Shown here in pieces: positions 34,799 through 44,289 of a stretch of 64,000 nucleotides of DNA. The DNA lies in NCBI RefSeq assembly GCF_036670015.1, contig NZ_CP137636.1, forward strand, positions 1,652,501-1,716,500, given 5' to 3'. Both the position numbers and the translations under genes were made by a program. The notes beneath the pieces were generated by a model. That model was given only the letters and a program-made list of their open reading frames with translations, did not search any database and was not told the DNA's origin. Position 1 is the first letter of the stretch. The number at the start of each line of letters is the position of its first letter. The stretch is from Niallia sp. XMNu-256 (lineage in GTDB: Bacteria > Bacillota > Bacilli > Bacillales > Cytobacillaceae).

Positions 34799-36903
34799 GG
34801 GCAAGTATACACCAACTTCTGGAGACCGATATTTTACGTACAGAATATACGAATTTCAGACAAGGGCTTATGTTGCAAGATGAAATAAAAATACTTACTT
34901 TTTTGAAAAATAATTACCCTGATATGGTATCTCCATATGTGTCAGCTCTCACAAAAGGGCGCCTTGGGATTTTACGTCGGTTAACAGAGTCCATGTTACG
35001 TGAGGATATTATGGGGCTTGCCACAAGTTCACATGATTTGTATGTTATTGACTCTATTCATGCTTTAAATGTTCAAGCCATTGATGAGTATTGGCAAATG
35101 ATTATTGGAACCCTCCATACATACGGCTTAGAGAGTGGAAAAATATATAAGTTATATTCTCTTTCTGTGAAAGAGTGTCTCGTAATTCCTATAAGTCGAA
35201 CCTATGCATTTAATCGAGTAGAAGTAAATGGAGCGATTTTACATGCTTCCAAAGATGGAGTTAGAACAATCGAACACTCGATTGAACTGCTCCAGTTGCT
35301 GCGTGAAAAGGAAGAGTTTCATCCTGAAAGGAAGGAAAGTGGTTGGGTGAAACTAGCGGAGGAATTAATAAATGGAAGTGCGAATTTGGCGCTTTCCTAT
35401 GCTTATTGGGACGAGAAGAAAAAGAAGCTTCAGCAAAAAGCAAAAGAACAAGGAATCACCACAGCGATCGATTGGGTACTGTCCCAAAAGAGAGAAAATC
35501 GTACGTTTGATTCAAGTTTGTTTTTTGAACAATTATCCGTAGAAGGACATAACCTTCATCCAGGTACAAAAACGAAAATAGGCATGGAACCGGAAGATGT
35601 ATTTCGTTACGCACCAGAATTCGATGGAGTAGCAGCTATAAAGTTTGTCGGAATTCGGAAGGATTATGCGGAGTGGAATGTTATCACCGAAAATAAAGAG
35701 GATGCCAATGCATTTCTTTTTAAACAGTATCCAGAATTACCAAAGGTGGTAGAACGAGAATTCACTGAACAAGGTCTTTGTATGAACGATTATTTGTTCG
35801 TTCCCGTGCATCCCTGGCAACTAGAAAAATCAATACCAGATATCTATGACTTAGAAATAAAGAATCAGATCGTGGTTCCTATACATGACTTCACCGTTTC
35901 AAGTGGGGCAACATCTTCTTTTAGAACTGTTGTACCTCTTGCGAAGGGGGAGATAACAAAATATGCCATCAAAGTAGCAGTAAACAGTCAGATGACTTCT
36001 ACTGTTCGCTCCATATCTCCAAACACTACAAACAACGCAACTGTTTTTACTCGACTCATTCGTTCCATTATGCAAGAAGAACAAGGTCTTTTGAAAACGT
36101 TTGTACCTGTTTGTGAGTGTGCAGGATTTAATTTCAAAATGAAAGCAACAGAAGTAAATGAGCTAAAATGCAGAAATCTATCTGCTGTGATACGTGAGAC
36201 TGTAGAAACATTTGTAGCTTTGGATGAAGTAGCGATCGTTGGAAGCTCACTTTTTGCTGAATCACCCATCACGGAGAAGCCTATTCTTATTGAATTAATT
36301 GAAAGGTCTGCTGAAAATAGGAAGGGAACGTCACTTCGTAAGGCGGCATTTCAGTTCTTCTCAGAATATGTTTCCATCGCACTTCCAGGTTTTCTTACCC
36401 TCATGGTAAAGTATGGGATTGGTTTAGAGGGTCACTTGCAAAACAGTGTGATGGTCTTTAAAGAGGGACGTCCTGTTCGTTTGCTGTTTCGTGATTGGGG
36501 AGGAACGAGAATTTATCGAAATAGGCTTCAAGCACATCAAGTTCAAGTACCATTTTATCCTGGTTCCGTTACGGTTACGGACAGTCTAAAGGAAATGCAT
36601 AATAAGGTATTTTATACGGTATTCCAGAATCATTGCGGGGAGTTGACACTGCAAATATCCAAGCATTTTGGTTTGGGAGAAGGAGAGCTATGGCAGGAGA
36701 TTTATCGGATTTGTGAAAAAGTATTTGATCAACTTGAATCCGACCCCCAATATGCAGAAAGTGTATGTTTAGACAGGGAAGCATTGTTCCAAGCTGAAGT
36801 CGATCACAAGGCACTGACTAAAATGCGCTTAGAACCTGAAGGGAAGGCATATTCCTATGCCATCGTCCCTAATCCTCTTCACGAATTTAGGAGGAAGGAA
36901 TAA
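34795..36903 (+). CDS. NIS siderophore synthetase (IucA/IucC family), second
   Basis: This 702-aa protein is a diverged paralogue of the first synthetase, with VEGHNLHPGTKTKIGM, PVHPWQLEKS, SSFRTVVPL, KVAVNSQMTSTVRSISPN and LEGHLQNSVMVF plus FRDWGG. ATG 34795 overlaps the upstream stop. Two NIS enzymes usually make two successive condensations on a citrate- or keto-acid-based scaffold. It is followed six bases later by an exporter gene. Confidence 0.9.
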   Translation: MRASIHQLLETDILRTEYTNFRQGLMLQDEIKILTFLKNNYPDMVSPYVSALTKGRLGILRRLTESMLREDIMGLATSSHDLYVIDSIHALNVQAIDEYWQMIIGTLHTYGLESGKIYKLYSLSVKECLVIPISRTYAFNRVEVNGAILHASKDGVRTIEHSIELLQLLREKEEFHPERKESGWVKLAEELINGSANLALSYAYWDEKKKKLQQKAKEQGITTAIDWVLSQKRENRTFDSSLFFEQLSVEGHNLHPGTKTKIGMEPEDVFRYAPEFDGVAAIKFVGIRKDYAEWNVITENKEDANAFLFKQYPELPKVVEREFTEQGLCMNDYLFVPVHPWQLEKSIPDIYDLEIKNQIVVPIHDFTVSSGATSSFRTVVPLAKGEITKYAIKVAVNSQMTSTVRSISPNTTNNATVFTRLIRSIMQEEQGLLKTFVPVCECAGFNFKMKATEVNELKCRNLSAVIRETVETFVALDEVAIVGSSLFAESPITEKPILIELIERSAENRKGTSLRKAAFQFFSEYVSIALPGFLTLMVKYGIGLEGHLQNSVMVFKEGRPVRLLFRDWGGTRIYRNRLQAHQVQVPFYPGSVTVTDSLKEMHNKVFYTVFQNHCGELTLQISKHFGLGEGELWQEIYRICEKVFDQLESDPQYAESVCLDREALFQAEVDHKALTKMRLEPEGKAYSYAIVPNPLHEFRRKE

Positions 36904-36909
36904 GAGGTC

Positions 36910-38133
36910 ATGGCACAAATAGATGTTCAGATTCAAAAGTCTCCAAGCTTTGCCCTTCACTCAAGAACATTCAGAATTTTTATGACTGGAAGTTTGGTAA
37001 CACGGGTAGGAGATTGGATGGATTTAGTCGCTTTAAATTGGGCGGTATTACAATTCACGAACTCACCAATTCATTTGGGGATTATCAATGCTTGCCGTTT
37101 AGTTCCTGCTTTTTTACTGAGTATACCGGCGGGTATTTTGGCTGATCGATATGATAGAAGAAAATTACTCATTTGGCTTCAGATAGGAATGATGTTGTTG
37201 ACGTTTTGCCTTGGCTATCTTGTCGAGGCAGGACCGCCCTTTTGGGTTTTTGCGTTCGTTGTTACACTCCGATCCATGCTCGCAGCGATGGACCCGCCTA
37301 TTCGGAATGCGTTAGTTCCCAATCTCGTGCCTCAAAGCTCTATGGCAAGTGCTATCGCAATTAATACGATGGTCATTAATCTTTCTCGTATTATTGGACC
37401 AGCGCTTGCAGGGGCATTAATTGCCATGATTGATATTGCTCAATTATTTTATATTAATGCGTGGGGGACGTTAGGTGTACTAGTCTCTTTACTGATGATT
37501 CGCACTTATAATTTTCCAATTTATGATAAAAAGAAAGGGAAGAAAACAACTCTTCGTGAGGCAGTAGATTATGTAAAAAGTCAGCCCTCTGTTCAATCCT
37601 TACTCATTTTAGCGATTGTTCCAATGGTATTTGGTTTTCCCTACACAACCATGTTACCGTTGTTTTCTAGAGATCTTTTAAACCTTGGACCTGGAGGTTT
37701 TGGAATACTTTTATCGGTTTCATCTGTCGGTGCAATAGTCGGTACGACATGGCTCTCTCTTGGTAAAGAGATCAAGGCAGCGGGAAAGTGGTTGATTTAT
37801 TCCATTATAGGTTTTGGAATTTCTTTACTTCTCTTCATAGGAACTAGAAATTTGTTCGTAGCAGGTGCCGCAATGTTTTTTGTTGGATTAACGAGTCAAA
37901 TCTACCGAACATTAAGCCGTATTACTTTACAGATGTATGTACCCGATCAACTACGTGGGAGGATTTTAAGCATTGCTTTAATGGATAGAGGTTTTATTCC
38001 TTTAGGAGCAATACTCATTGGGGTTGTTGCCACATGGGCTGGAACTCAATGGGCAGGTGTTGTAATGGGATTAGGTTGTATTGGCATAACCTTGGTTATT
38101 GTCATAATAAGGCGCCAGATTTTGAAATTGTAA
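36910..38133 (+). CDS. MFS siderophore exporter
   Basis: This 407-aa transporter has ~12 helices and the motif GILADRYDRRKLLIW between helices 2 and 3, typical of the DHA3/EntS-like exporters. It is placed between synthetase and decarboxylase genes in a Fur-controlled operon, as SfaA, SbnD and PvsC are in other NIS clusters, and so probably exports the siderophore. Confidence 0.85.
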   Translation: MAQIDVQIQKSPSFALHSRTFRIFMTGSLVTRVGDWMDLVALNWAVLQFTNSPIHLGIINACRLVPAFLLSIPAGILADRYDRRKLLIWLQIGMMLLTFCLGYLVEAGPPFWVFAFVVTLRSMLAAMDPPIRNALVPNLVPQSSMASAIAINTMVINLSRIIGPALAGALIAMIDIAQLFYINAWGTLGVLVSLLMIRTYNFPIYDKKKGKKTTLREAVDYVKSQPSVQSLLILAIVPMVFGFPYTTMLPLFSRDLLNLGPGGFGILLSVSSVGAIVGTTWLSLGKEIKAAGKWLIYSIIGFGISLLLFIGTRNLFVAGAAMFFVGLTSQIYRTLSRITLQMYVPDQLRGRILSIALMDRGFIPLGAILIGVVATWAGTQWAGVVMGLGCIGITLVIVIIRRQILKL

Positions 38134-38162
38134 TTGTCATATATATATGGGAGTGAAAGAAT

Positions 38163-39386
38163 ATGATAGAAAAAATCGTCCAATCTCTCAGAATGGAACG
38201 AGAGGATCCTTTTTGTGCTTATTTATATGACTTATCGAAACTACGTCATCATGTAAATAATTTAGTGACAACTCTTCCGCCAAGTTGTAGTTTATTTTAT
38301 GCCATTAAAGCAAACTCAGATGAAACTCTTCTTAAAACATTGGCTCCAATTGTACATGGGTTTGAAGTAGCTTCACTAGGAGAGATTGAGAAAGTTAGAA
38401 CGGTGGATAAGAAAATCCCCATCCTGTTCGGCGGACCAGGGAAAACACAAGAGGAGATTAAAGAGGCAATTCGTTACGGAGTTACTTTACTCCATGTCGA
38501 GAGTTTACATGAATTACAGTTGGTGAATCATATTGCCAGTCAAATAGGAACAACAGTTTCTATTTTGCTGCGTGTCAATCTGCGTCGTTCCGTTCCGAAC
38601 GCACAATTGAAAATGGCAGGCGTGCCGACACAATTTGGAATTGATGAGCAAGAAGTGCCCATTGCGATTGCTTTAGCAAAATCTTTCCCGAATGTGAAAC
38701 TCCTTGGTTTCCATTTTCATGCCATGTCCAATAATATGGTTTCCAAAGCCCATGCTTACTTTGTTGATCATTGTTTCGAACTAGCAAAAATATGGAAAAA
38801 AGAGTGGGGTATAGACATCTCTTATGTTAATGTAGGCGGAGGTATTGGAATTAACTATCAAAAGATAGAAGAGCAGTTTGATTGGGACGACTTTACAATG
38901 GGTTTAAATAGAGTATTAGAAAAGCACAAAGATGCGAAATGGCGGACGTTTTTTGAATGTGGTCGTTACATTACTTCTTCATGTGGCTACTATGCAGCAG
39001 AGGTATTGGATATCAAACAAAATCATGATCAGTATTTTTGTGTACTTCGTGGGGGAAGTCATCACTTAAGACTCCCAGCAGCATGGAAACAAAGTCATCC
39101 TTTTACAATCGTACCAGTAGAAAAGTGGCCATATCCTTTCGAACGTCCTGAAGTAAGCAAGGCTATGATTACTGTAGCAGGGGAACTATGCACTCCTAAC
39201 GATGTACTAGCAAGAGATGTATCTGTTTCACGGGTAAGAATTGGAGATATTCTTCTTTTCAGTTATGCAGGAGCCTATGGATGGGCAATTTCTCACCATG
39301 ATTTTCTCAGTCATTCGCATCCGGAGCACTTCTACATAGAATCTGGATCCATTATTGATGGACCTGTTCTGGTACAAAAAATCTAG
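38163..39386 (+). CDS. PLP-dependent fold-III decarboxylase of siderophore pathway
   Basis: This 407-aa enzyme has the PLP lysine in FYAIKANSDE, GFHFHAMSNN, the Gly-rich VNVGGGIG phosphate loop, ECGRYITSSCGYYAAEVLDI and the active-site Cys/Asp of GELCTPNDVLARD. This matches the diaminopimelate/ornithine decarboxylase group that includes SbnH, PvsE and AcsE. It would supply a diamine or decarboxylate an amino-acid-bearing intermediate. GGGAGTG lies before ATG 38163. It is the last gene of the operon. Confidence 0.85.
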   Translation: MIEKIVQSLRMEREDPFCAYLYDLSKLRHHVNNLVTTLPPSCSLFYAIKANSDETLLKTLAPIVHGFEVASLGEIEKVRTVDKKIPILFGGPGKTQEEIKEAIRYGVTLLHVESLHELQLVNHIASQIGTTVSILLRVNLRRSVPNAQLKMAGVPTQFGIDEQEVPIAIALAKSFPNVKLLGFHFHAMSNNMVSKAHAYFVDHCFELAKIWKKEWGIDISYVNVGGGIGINYQKIEEQFDWDDFTMGLNRVLEKHKDAKWRTFFECGRYITSSCGYYAAEVLDIKQNHDQYFCVLRGGSHHLRLPAAWKQSHPFTIVPVEKWPYPFERPEVSKAMITVAGELCTPNDVLARDVSVSRVRIGDILLFSYAGAYGWAISHHDFLSHSHPEHFYIESGSIIDGPVLVQKI

Positions 39387-39435
39387 CAAACTCGAACATT
39401 ATTTTTAAATTCTATTTTGTACTATCACTAAATAT

Positions 39436-39483
39436 AAAAAGCCTAATTACCCAACATTAAAATTAAGAAATTAGGCTTTTTTC
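39436..39483 (+). terminator. Terminator after NIS siderophore operon
   Basis: AAAAAGCCTAATT and AATTAGGCTTTTTT form a perfect stem. The remaining bases to 39782 hold no gene; an ACTTCC/GGAAGT hairpin near 39748-39778 may terminate the minus-strand zinc gene. Confidence 0.85.
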
Positions 39484-39782
39484 ATTGTTTAATTAAAACG
39501 GTCTATTATTAGATAAAAATTACTTTTCGCTATACATAATCATTAGCTATAATCCATTGTTTGTTAATATAATGTTATTCCTAAATTGCCTTCGCAACAT
39601 CTACAATAAACTTTAATTTTACCTGCACATTATTACAACCTGACTTTAGATACTCGTGGGAAGAATAATGAGTGTTTTCTAATAGTAGCCATTTCTATAT
39701 ATAAAACGTAGTTTATTTGATTATAAGTCAAATGTATTCATATAAGGGAAGGAAGTACCTGTTATGGGCACTTCCTTATCTG

Positions 39783-40823
39783 CTATTTTAAAGCCTTATT
39801 TAATGCTTCAAGGTTTTTTCTCATTAAGCTAAAATAATCTTCTCCATTTTGTCTATCTTCTTCTGTTAAAGATTCTAGGTTGTGTAAGTAAAGAGGTTCA
39901 GCATTAATTTCTTTTTGAATTATCTCAGCCACTCTTGGCGTTACATTTTGTTCAAAGAGAATGTATTTAATTTGTTTTTCATTTGCCATTTGAATAATTA
40001 TCTCAAGCTCTTTTTGAGATGGTTCAACCGAAGGGGAAAGACCAGTTACTGGAATTTGATGAATACCATAAACGTCTTCCCAATATCCATAAGCAGCATG
40101 AGAGACAATCATCTCAGGGTTATCCTTAGATTCTGCTAATTGATGAAACTCTTCGTCTAGCTTTTGCAGTTCAGTTTTTAATGATTCAAAATTTTTTTCA
40201 AACTCTTCTTTTGCATCAGGTTTTAACTCAACAAGAGTATTTTTAATGTTTTCAGCGAGAGTAATAGAACGATAAGGATCTAGCCATACATGAGGGTCAA
40301 AGTCCCCGTGGTCATGCCCGTGTGGATTACTTTCCGAATGTTGTTCTTCTTCGTGTTCATGCGCCTCTTCTGAATGTAGTTCTTTGTAAGCGTGCGCTGC
40401 TTCCTCTGAATGTTCTTCACCATGAGCAATGGTTTTAATACCGTGGGTAGCTTCTACCATTTTCACTTTTTCGTTAACGAGAGCCTCCGCCATTTTTTCA
40501 GCAAAAGGTTCCATTCCCAAGCCATTATAAATAAAGGCATCTGCTTCTGCTATTGTCATCATTTGTCTTGTTGTTGGTTCAAAAGTGTGAGCATCAGTTC
40601 CAGCAGGCATAATACTTTCAACATCTACATACTTGCCGCCAATCTTATTCGTAAAATCCTCCAACGGATAAAGCGTTGTGTAAACCTTTAATGTCTCTGC
40701 TGCGTCCCGTTGTTTAGTTTCTGTTTCGTTTTCATTAGATGTAGTAGTCTGTTTAGTGTTACAGCTTACTAGAAAGATAGATAGGACTAAAATAAATCCA
40801 AATGATATGTATTTTAATTTCAT
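39783..40823 (-). CDS. znuA: Zinc ABC transporter substrate-binding lipoprotein (ZnuA/AdcA)
   Basis: This 346-aa lipoprotein has Cys21 in the lipobox VSCN and the cluster A-I fold. PAGTDAHTFEPTTRQMM gives the first zinc His, a long Glu/His-rich loop (GEEHSEEAAHAYKELH and further His) is typical of zinc-specific members, FDPHVWLDP gives the second His, and VSHAAYGYW the third. It captures Zn2+ outside the membrane. No permease or ATPase is encoded next to it, so it probably works with a chromosomal transporter. A Zur box lies upstream. Confidence 0.9.
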   Translation of the reverse strand: MKLKYISFGFILVLSIFLVSCNTKQTTTSNENETETKQRDAAETLKVYTTLYPLEDFTNKIGGKYVDVESIMPAGTDAHTFEPTTRQMMTIAEADAFIYNGLGMEPFAEKMAEALVNEKVKMVEATHGIKTIAHGEEHSEEAAHAYKELHSEEAHEHEEEQHSESNPHGHDHGDFDPHVWLDPYRSITLAENIKNTLVELKPDAKEEFEKNFESLKTELQKLDEEFHQLAESKDNPEMIVSHAAYGYWEDVYGIHQIPVTGLSPSVEPSQKELEIIIQMANEKQIKYILFEQNVTPRVAEIIQKEINAEPLYLHNLESLTEEDRQNGEDYFSLMRKNLEALNKALK

Positions 40824-40869
40824 TTTGAGTTGACCTCTCCCTCTTAAATATTAACTGTTCTCCATAATA

Positions 40870-40911
40870 TCGTAATGATTACGAATTGTAAATAGTAATC
40901 ATTATGATTTG
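40870..40911. promoter_or_regulatory. Zur box before znuA
   Basis: TCGTAATGATTACGA at 40870-40884 is an exact match to the Bacillus Zur core (TCGTAATNATTACGA). A second, weaker TAATCATTATGATT follows at ~40895. Expression should rise under zinc limitation. Confidence 0.85.
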
Positions 40912-41170
40912 CAAACCGAAATATCGCTAACGTCAGTAATAAAAGTTCCTTGTTGTTCAGCTATAATTCGTGAATTGATTGAGGACGAAGCTAACTTCTA
41001 AATGAGATTTGCTCTAAAGGGTGCTTTAATAATAGTTCATTTAGATACCATCTCTCTTAATGTTATATGTCAAAAATCATAACCGAAGTTTTTTTAAGTA
41101 CTATTCCTCCAAAAATGAGAGTTTTTATTTTTGTATGATAAAATAATGGGCCCAATATAGGAATTTCTTG

Positions 41171-41225
41171 CTGACATAAAAATGGTGTTTTTATTACGTT
41201 GCTACTAACTAATTAAGGTATTAAA
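41171..41225. repeat. Palindrome plus flank repeat, copy 1
   Basis: ACATAAAAA and TTTTTATTACG flank TGGTG, followed by CTACTAACTAATTA. The same arrangement recurs at 49792-49845. It is an unknown dispersed element. Confidence 0.5.
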
Positions 41226-41342
41226 AGGTAGGGTACCCCTTATAAAAATTCTTCTTTATTTATACTTAAGGGGGAAGAATCCTGAAGGGAAGCTTCTAAT
41301 TTAATAGTTTTTCAGTTATACTTATGTAAAAATAAACGAAAT

Positions 41343-41425
41343 CACAAGGGGAGCTATTTGCTGAGAGTGAACAGTTTCGTTCTGACCCTTTGAACCTGTT
41401 AGATAATTCTAGAGCAGGGATGTGG
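41343..41425 (+). promoter_or_regulatory. TPP (THI-box) riboswitch
   Basis: The conserved blocks are in order: GGGGAGC, CTGAGAGTGA, GACCCTTTGAACCTGTTAGA, TAATTCTAGAGCAGGGA. These form the P1-P5 core that binds thiamine pyrophosphate. It lies ~80 bases before thiT and should shut it off when TPP is high. Confidence 0.95.
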
Positions 41426-41458
41426 AATACATGTGGATATTTTTCTATATGCGTATAT

Positions 41459-41502
41459 ACTCTCCTTGAGGTTTCTTATGTTAGAAAAGGGGAGATTTTT
41501 TT
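41459..41502 (+). terminator. Riboswitch-controlled terminator before thiT
   Basis: CTCTCCTT pairs with AAGGGGAG and is followed by T7 immediately before ATG 41503. The 3' arm is also the ribosome binding site of thiT, so the hairpin blocks both transcription and translation. Confidence 0.75.
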
Positions 41503-42102
41503 ATGAAAAAATTAGGGTTATTGGCCATGATAGAGGCTGCTTTTTTCGCAGTATTTGCATTTATACTTGATCTATTACCTTCCATCAAACTTTCACCGTG
41601 GATATCAATTTCGTTTGCGATGGTACCTATTTTTATTCTGGCTTTTCGTTGGGGCGTTAAGGTAAGCCTCCTTTCTGGTTTTTTATGGGGGTTATTGCAA
41701 GTTGCAATGGGCGATACTTACTTTCTTACACCCATGCAATTCATTATTGAATACTTTTTAGCCTTTGCTTTTGTCGGACTGGCTGGACTTTTTTATAAAA
41801 TTATTCAAAGACATTTTCAAAATGGTGATAAGAAAAAAGCAATATATTGGATAGTCTTAGCAACATTTGTAGGAAGTTTAGCTCGTTATTTTTGGCATTT
41901 TGTTGCAGGGGTTATTTTCTGGGGGGAATATGCACCAGAAGGAATGTCACCTGTTTTCTATTCACTTATCGTTAATGGAGGAACAATGTTAGGCGCCTTT
42001 ATCTTATGCTCGGTGGTACTAGTCCTTTTATTAGGTAGAGCACCTAGAATCATTCATCGAAAAGGCTCAGCTATTACAACTCAACAAAAAAGCGCATTAT
42101 AA
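41503..42102 (+). CDS. thiT: Thiamine ECF transporter S component ThiT
   Basis: This 199-aa membrane protein has six helices and matches ThiT/YuaJ: IEAAFFAVFAFILDLLP, the WGVKVSLLSGFLWGLLQVAMG region, and the thiamine-contacting EYFLAFAFVGLAGLF, ARYFWHFVAGVIFWGEYAP and YSLIVNGG. It binds thiamine and associates with a shared ECF energising module encoded elsewhere. The TPP riboswitch and its terminator control it. Confidence 0.93.
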   Translation: MKKLGLLAMIEAAFFAVFAFILDLLPSIKLSPWISISFAMVPIFILAFRWGVKVSLLSGFLWGLLQVAMGDTYFLTPMQFIIEYFLAFAFVGLAGLFYKIIQRHFQNGDKKKAIYWIVLATFVGSLARYFWHFVAGVIFWGEYAPEGMSPVFYSLIVNGGTMLGAFILCSVVLVLLLGRAPRIIHRKGSAITTQQKSAL

Positions 42103-42171
42103 AAGAAGAACAATATAATTTGGAAATTAGCAGTCCTTTTTTAATAAGGTCTACTAAGTTTTCATGCCATG

Positions 42172-42387
42172 CTAGTGTTTAAAGGGGTCTCGTTTCTTCG
42201 GTAGTTGCTCCGGCTTGGAACAATCAGAATTGATTATGAGAACAGGGATTCCAGCGTTACATTCACAGTAAAAGTCTGAGTCCCCTTTTCCAAAAAATAG
42301 GGTTAATCCCATTCCTGAAGCTCGTAAGCACGACAAGTGATTATCAATTGGATTATATTCAATTTGATTTACAAAGATAAACCACAA
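42172..42387 (-). CDS. Possible small Cys-containing protein, truncated
   Basis: A 71-aa minus-strand frame from TTG reads coherently (GLTLFFGKGDSDFYCECNAG, then IPVLIINSDCSKPEQLPKKR), suggesting real coding, but no ribosome binding site is seen. It is probably the 3' end of a lost gene. The rest of 42103-42928 has no credible gene. Confidence 0.35.
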   Translation of the reverse strand: MWFIFVNQIEYNPIDNHLSCLRASGMGLTLFFGKGDSDFYCECNAGIPVLIINSDCSKPEQLPKKRDPFKH

Positions 42388-42884
42388 TTACAAAGAAAGA
42401 GCATCTGTTTTGAATAAACAGTTGCTCTAAATGGGGAATACATTATTAGTTTTACCAGTTTAACAAATTTATATTCATATATTTCAATATTATTAATACT
42501 TTTAATCGAAACCCTTTTCGAAACTGACTTACTAATGGTTCTGAATGGGTTTTGAACCCTTTTTAAATAAAGTAGCAGTTTCATGGGTGATTTTACACTA
42601 GAGACCGTGTTAATTTATATGTTTCACCAATTAATTCCAGTTCAAAGGGTGATACTTCGTTACAAGGAAATAAGTTTGTTTTAATGACAGTTTTTCTAGA
42701 GGACAGGGATTTTAAATGAATTAAAGGTGTTTTAAAAAAGTTAGACGTATCATACCTTATCTAAGGGCATGTTTTTAGTTATTATTTTTATAGAACATGC
42801 CCTATCTATATGCCTTAAGGTAAGTTTGTTTCCTTTATTTTAATCTTCAGTAAAAAGTGATCAACGAAAATTTGTATCTTCTTC

Positions 42885-43182
42885 TGCATTAATACCTCCA
42901 CAATCATTTACTCTTTCAAGAAATATTTTTGACCTTACTTATCTCCAGTCAAAATAACTTTCAAAAGCTTAAAGAAATAAATAACATTAAAGAAGTTTTC
43001 TTTTGTATAGGACAAGTTCAAGGTCTGGGAAGGATGAAGATAAGGGGGCGATGTAAAATAGAAACTTACGAAGTATTATCTTTGATGATTAGCTTTGGTA
43101 TGTTTGTGATCGCCATTCTGAGTGTTAAGGATAAAGATAAAGATTCTTAAACACGTTAAAAAAATACGTGTTATTTTTTTGC
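42885..43182 (+). repeat. Holin-like toxin module, copy 1
   Basis: About 300 bases containing the toxin gene and the ACACGT/ACGTGT terminator recur, with internal loss, at 44290-44490. Confidence 0.65.
43058..43150 (+). CDS. Putative holin-like toxin (ATA at start position)
   Basis: The peptide ETYEVLSLMISFGMFVIAIL, then SVKDKDKDS, matches the small putative holin-like toxin family: a single membrane helix with a charged tail, usually beginning M-x-x-Y-E. AAGGGGG ends 9 bases before ATA 43058, where these genes normally have ATG. An upstream in-frame ATG at 43034 is possible but gives an atypical N-terminus. Such peptides act in type I toxin-antitoxin pairs. The terminator at ~43155-43182 follows. 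Confidence 0.6.
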   Translation: METYEVLSLMISFGMFVIAILSVKDKDKDS

Positions 43183-43262
43183 TGATAAATCTGACAGTTA
43201 AGTGTAAAGGAATAAATTAAATAAAATAACCATTTCAACATCTTCCGTTAAAAGGAATATTA

Positions 43263-43452
43263 GGGCGGCAGCACTACAGATTGATCAGAAAGCCAAGGAC
43301 GCTTTCTGTCATTCTGTACGTGTCGCTTCGGTATTAAATGGCCCGATAACCACGGTCTGTACAGCTGACGCCTACATTCCGTAGGTTTCTGTTCCATTTA
43401 CGGCAAGCCGCCATACCGAACGAGCCGAGAACCTTTAAGGTCAAAGGCTAGG
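43263..43452 (+). ncRNA. Hairpin-rich element, copy B (partial)
   Basis: This matches 20997-21180 of copy A at ~95 %, covering the GAAAGC hairpin and the TTCGGTAT/ATACCGAA domain, then diverges. No 93-aa gene precedes it and no radC follows. Confidence 0.6.
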
Positions 43453-43551
43453 AAACCTTTAGCTACGGCTCGAACCACTAAAACACTCACTGCTCCAACT
43501 ACTACGGCCCATCCAATAGTAATACTAAACCAACCTATTTATAAGTGTATC

Positions 43552-44223
43552 TTATCTCTTGTATCCAGGCTCGTGATATTTACTTTCTGGTTCTTTTTCT
43601 ATGTCATCCATAAAAGACGGTACGGATGTATGACCTATGGCGTACCATCCCTGTTCAGGGTTCCATAGGTTGTATGATTGTGCTGCTGCTTTTAAAAATG
43701 CTTCGAACTCTGGTTTGTATTTTTCATAAGCGATATCTGGACTATGTTCATCTTTGAATTGTAACTCTTTTAGGTAAAATCTAACATCCCTAACCTCTCC
43801 GGATTCATACATTTGCTGTAATGCTTCTCCTGTAGCAGCATGATCAGGATGCTCATCTAGATATGATAGAACTCTGAATTTAATATCAGGGAATCGATTT
43901 AAAAAACCCCTAGCTACTCGCTTAACATCAACAACCTGTAATTTACCATCAGTATAGTTATATAGATGTATGTTACTCTCTTTGACTCCTAAATTTGTTG
44001 TACTCTGCTTAAACTCACGTCTTCTCGCTTCAGAGAATTCCTTTCTACTTAAAGGAGTTGATAGTTTACTATTCACGGTTTCTATTGACCCATCTGCACT
44101 CCCGTCTGTAAGCAATACTACGTGAACATCATAGCCTTCCCAAAGATGGCTCAATATACTAACTCCATATATTAGCAATTCATCATCTTCATGGGGCACT
44201 AAATATAATACCTTGTCTTTCAT
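43552..44223 (-). CDS. PIG-L family deacetylase
   Basis: This 223-aa protein has the LmbE/PIG-L zinc motif PHEDDELL (normally PHPDDE) near the N-terminus, LTDGSADGS, and the distal metal ligand in YLDEHPDHAATGEAL. Family members remove N-acetyl groups from GlcNAc-type substrates, including BshB in bacillithiol synthesis and lincomycin-type pathways. The substrate is unknown here. The gene stands alone between two toxin-module copies. Confidence 0.8.
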   Translation of the reverse strand: MKDKVLYLVPHEDDELLIYGVSILSHLWEGYDVHVVLLTDGSADGSIETVNSKLSTPLSRKEFSEARRREFKQSTTNLGVKESNIHLYNYTDGKLQVVDVKRVARGFLNRFPDIKFRVLSYLDEHPDHAATGEALQQMYESGEVRDVRFYLKELQFKDEHSPDIAYEKYKPEFEAFLKAAAQSYNLWNPEQGWYAIGHTSVPSFMDDIEKEPESKYHEPGYKR

Positions 44224-44289
44224 TAATCTTCTACTGCCTCCTTCAATACTAAACCAGCTTCCTTATAAAAAGTTGTATTACTTCTACAT

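Noticed and set aside
32798-39386. Petrobactin, aerobactin or schizokinen cluster
   Set aside because: There are no asb-type catechol genes and no lysine or diaminopropane monooxygenase or acetyltransferase genes; only the NIS core plus decarboxylase and exporter is present.
42369-42584. Minus-strand 71-aa frame
   Set aside because: It has low-complexity composition, no ribosome binding site and no homology I can recall.
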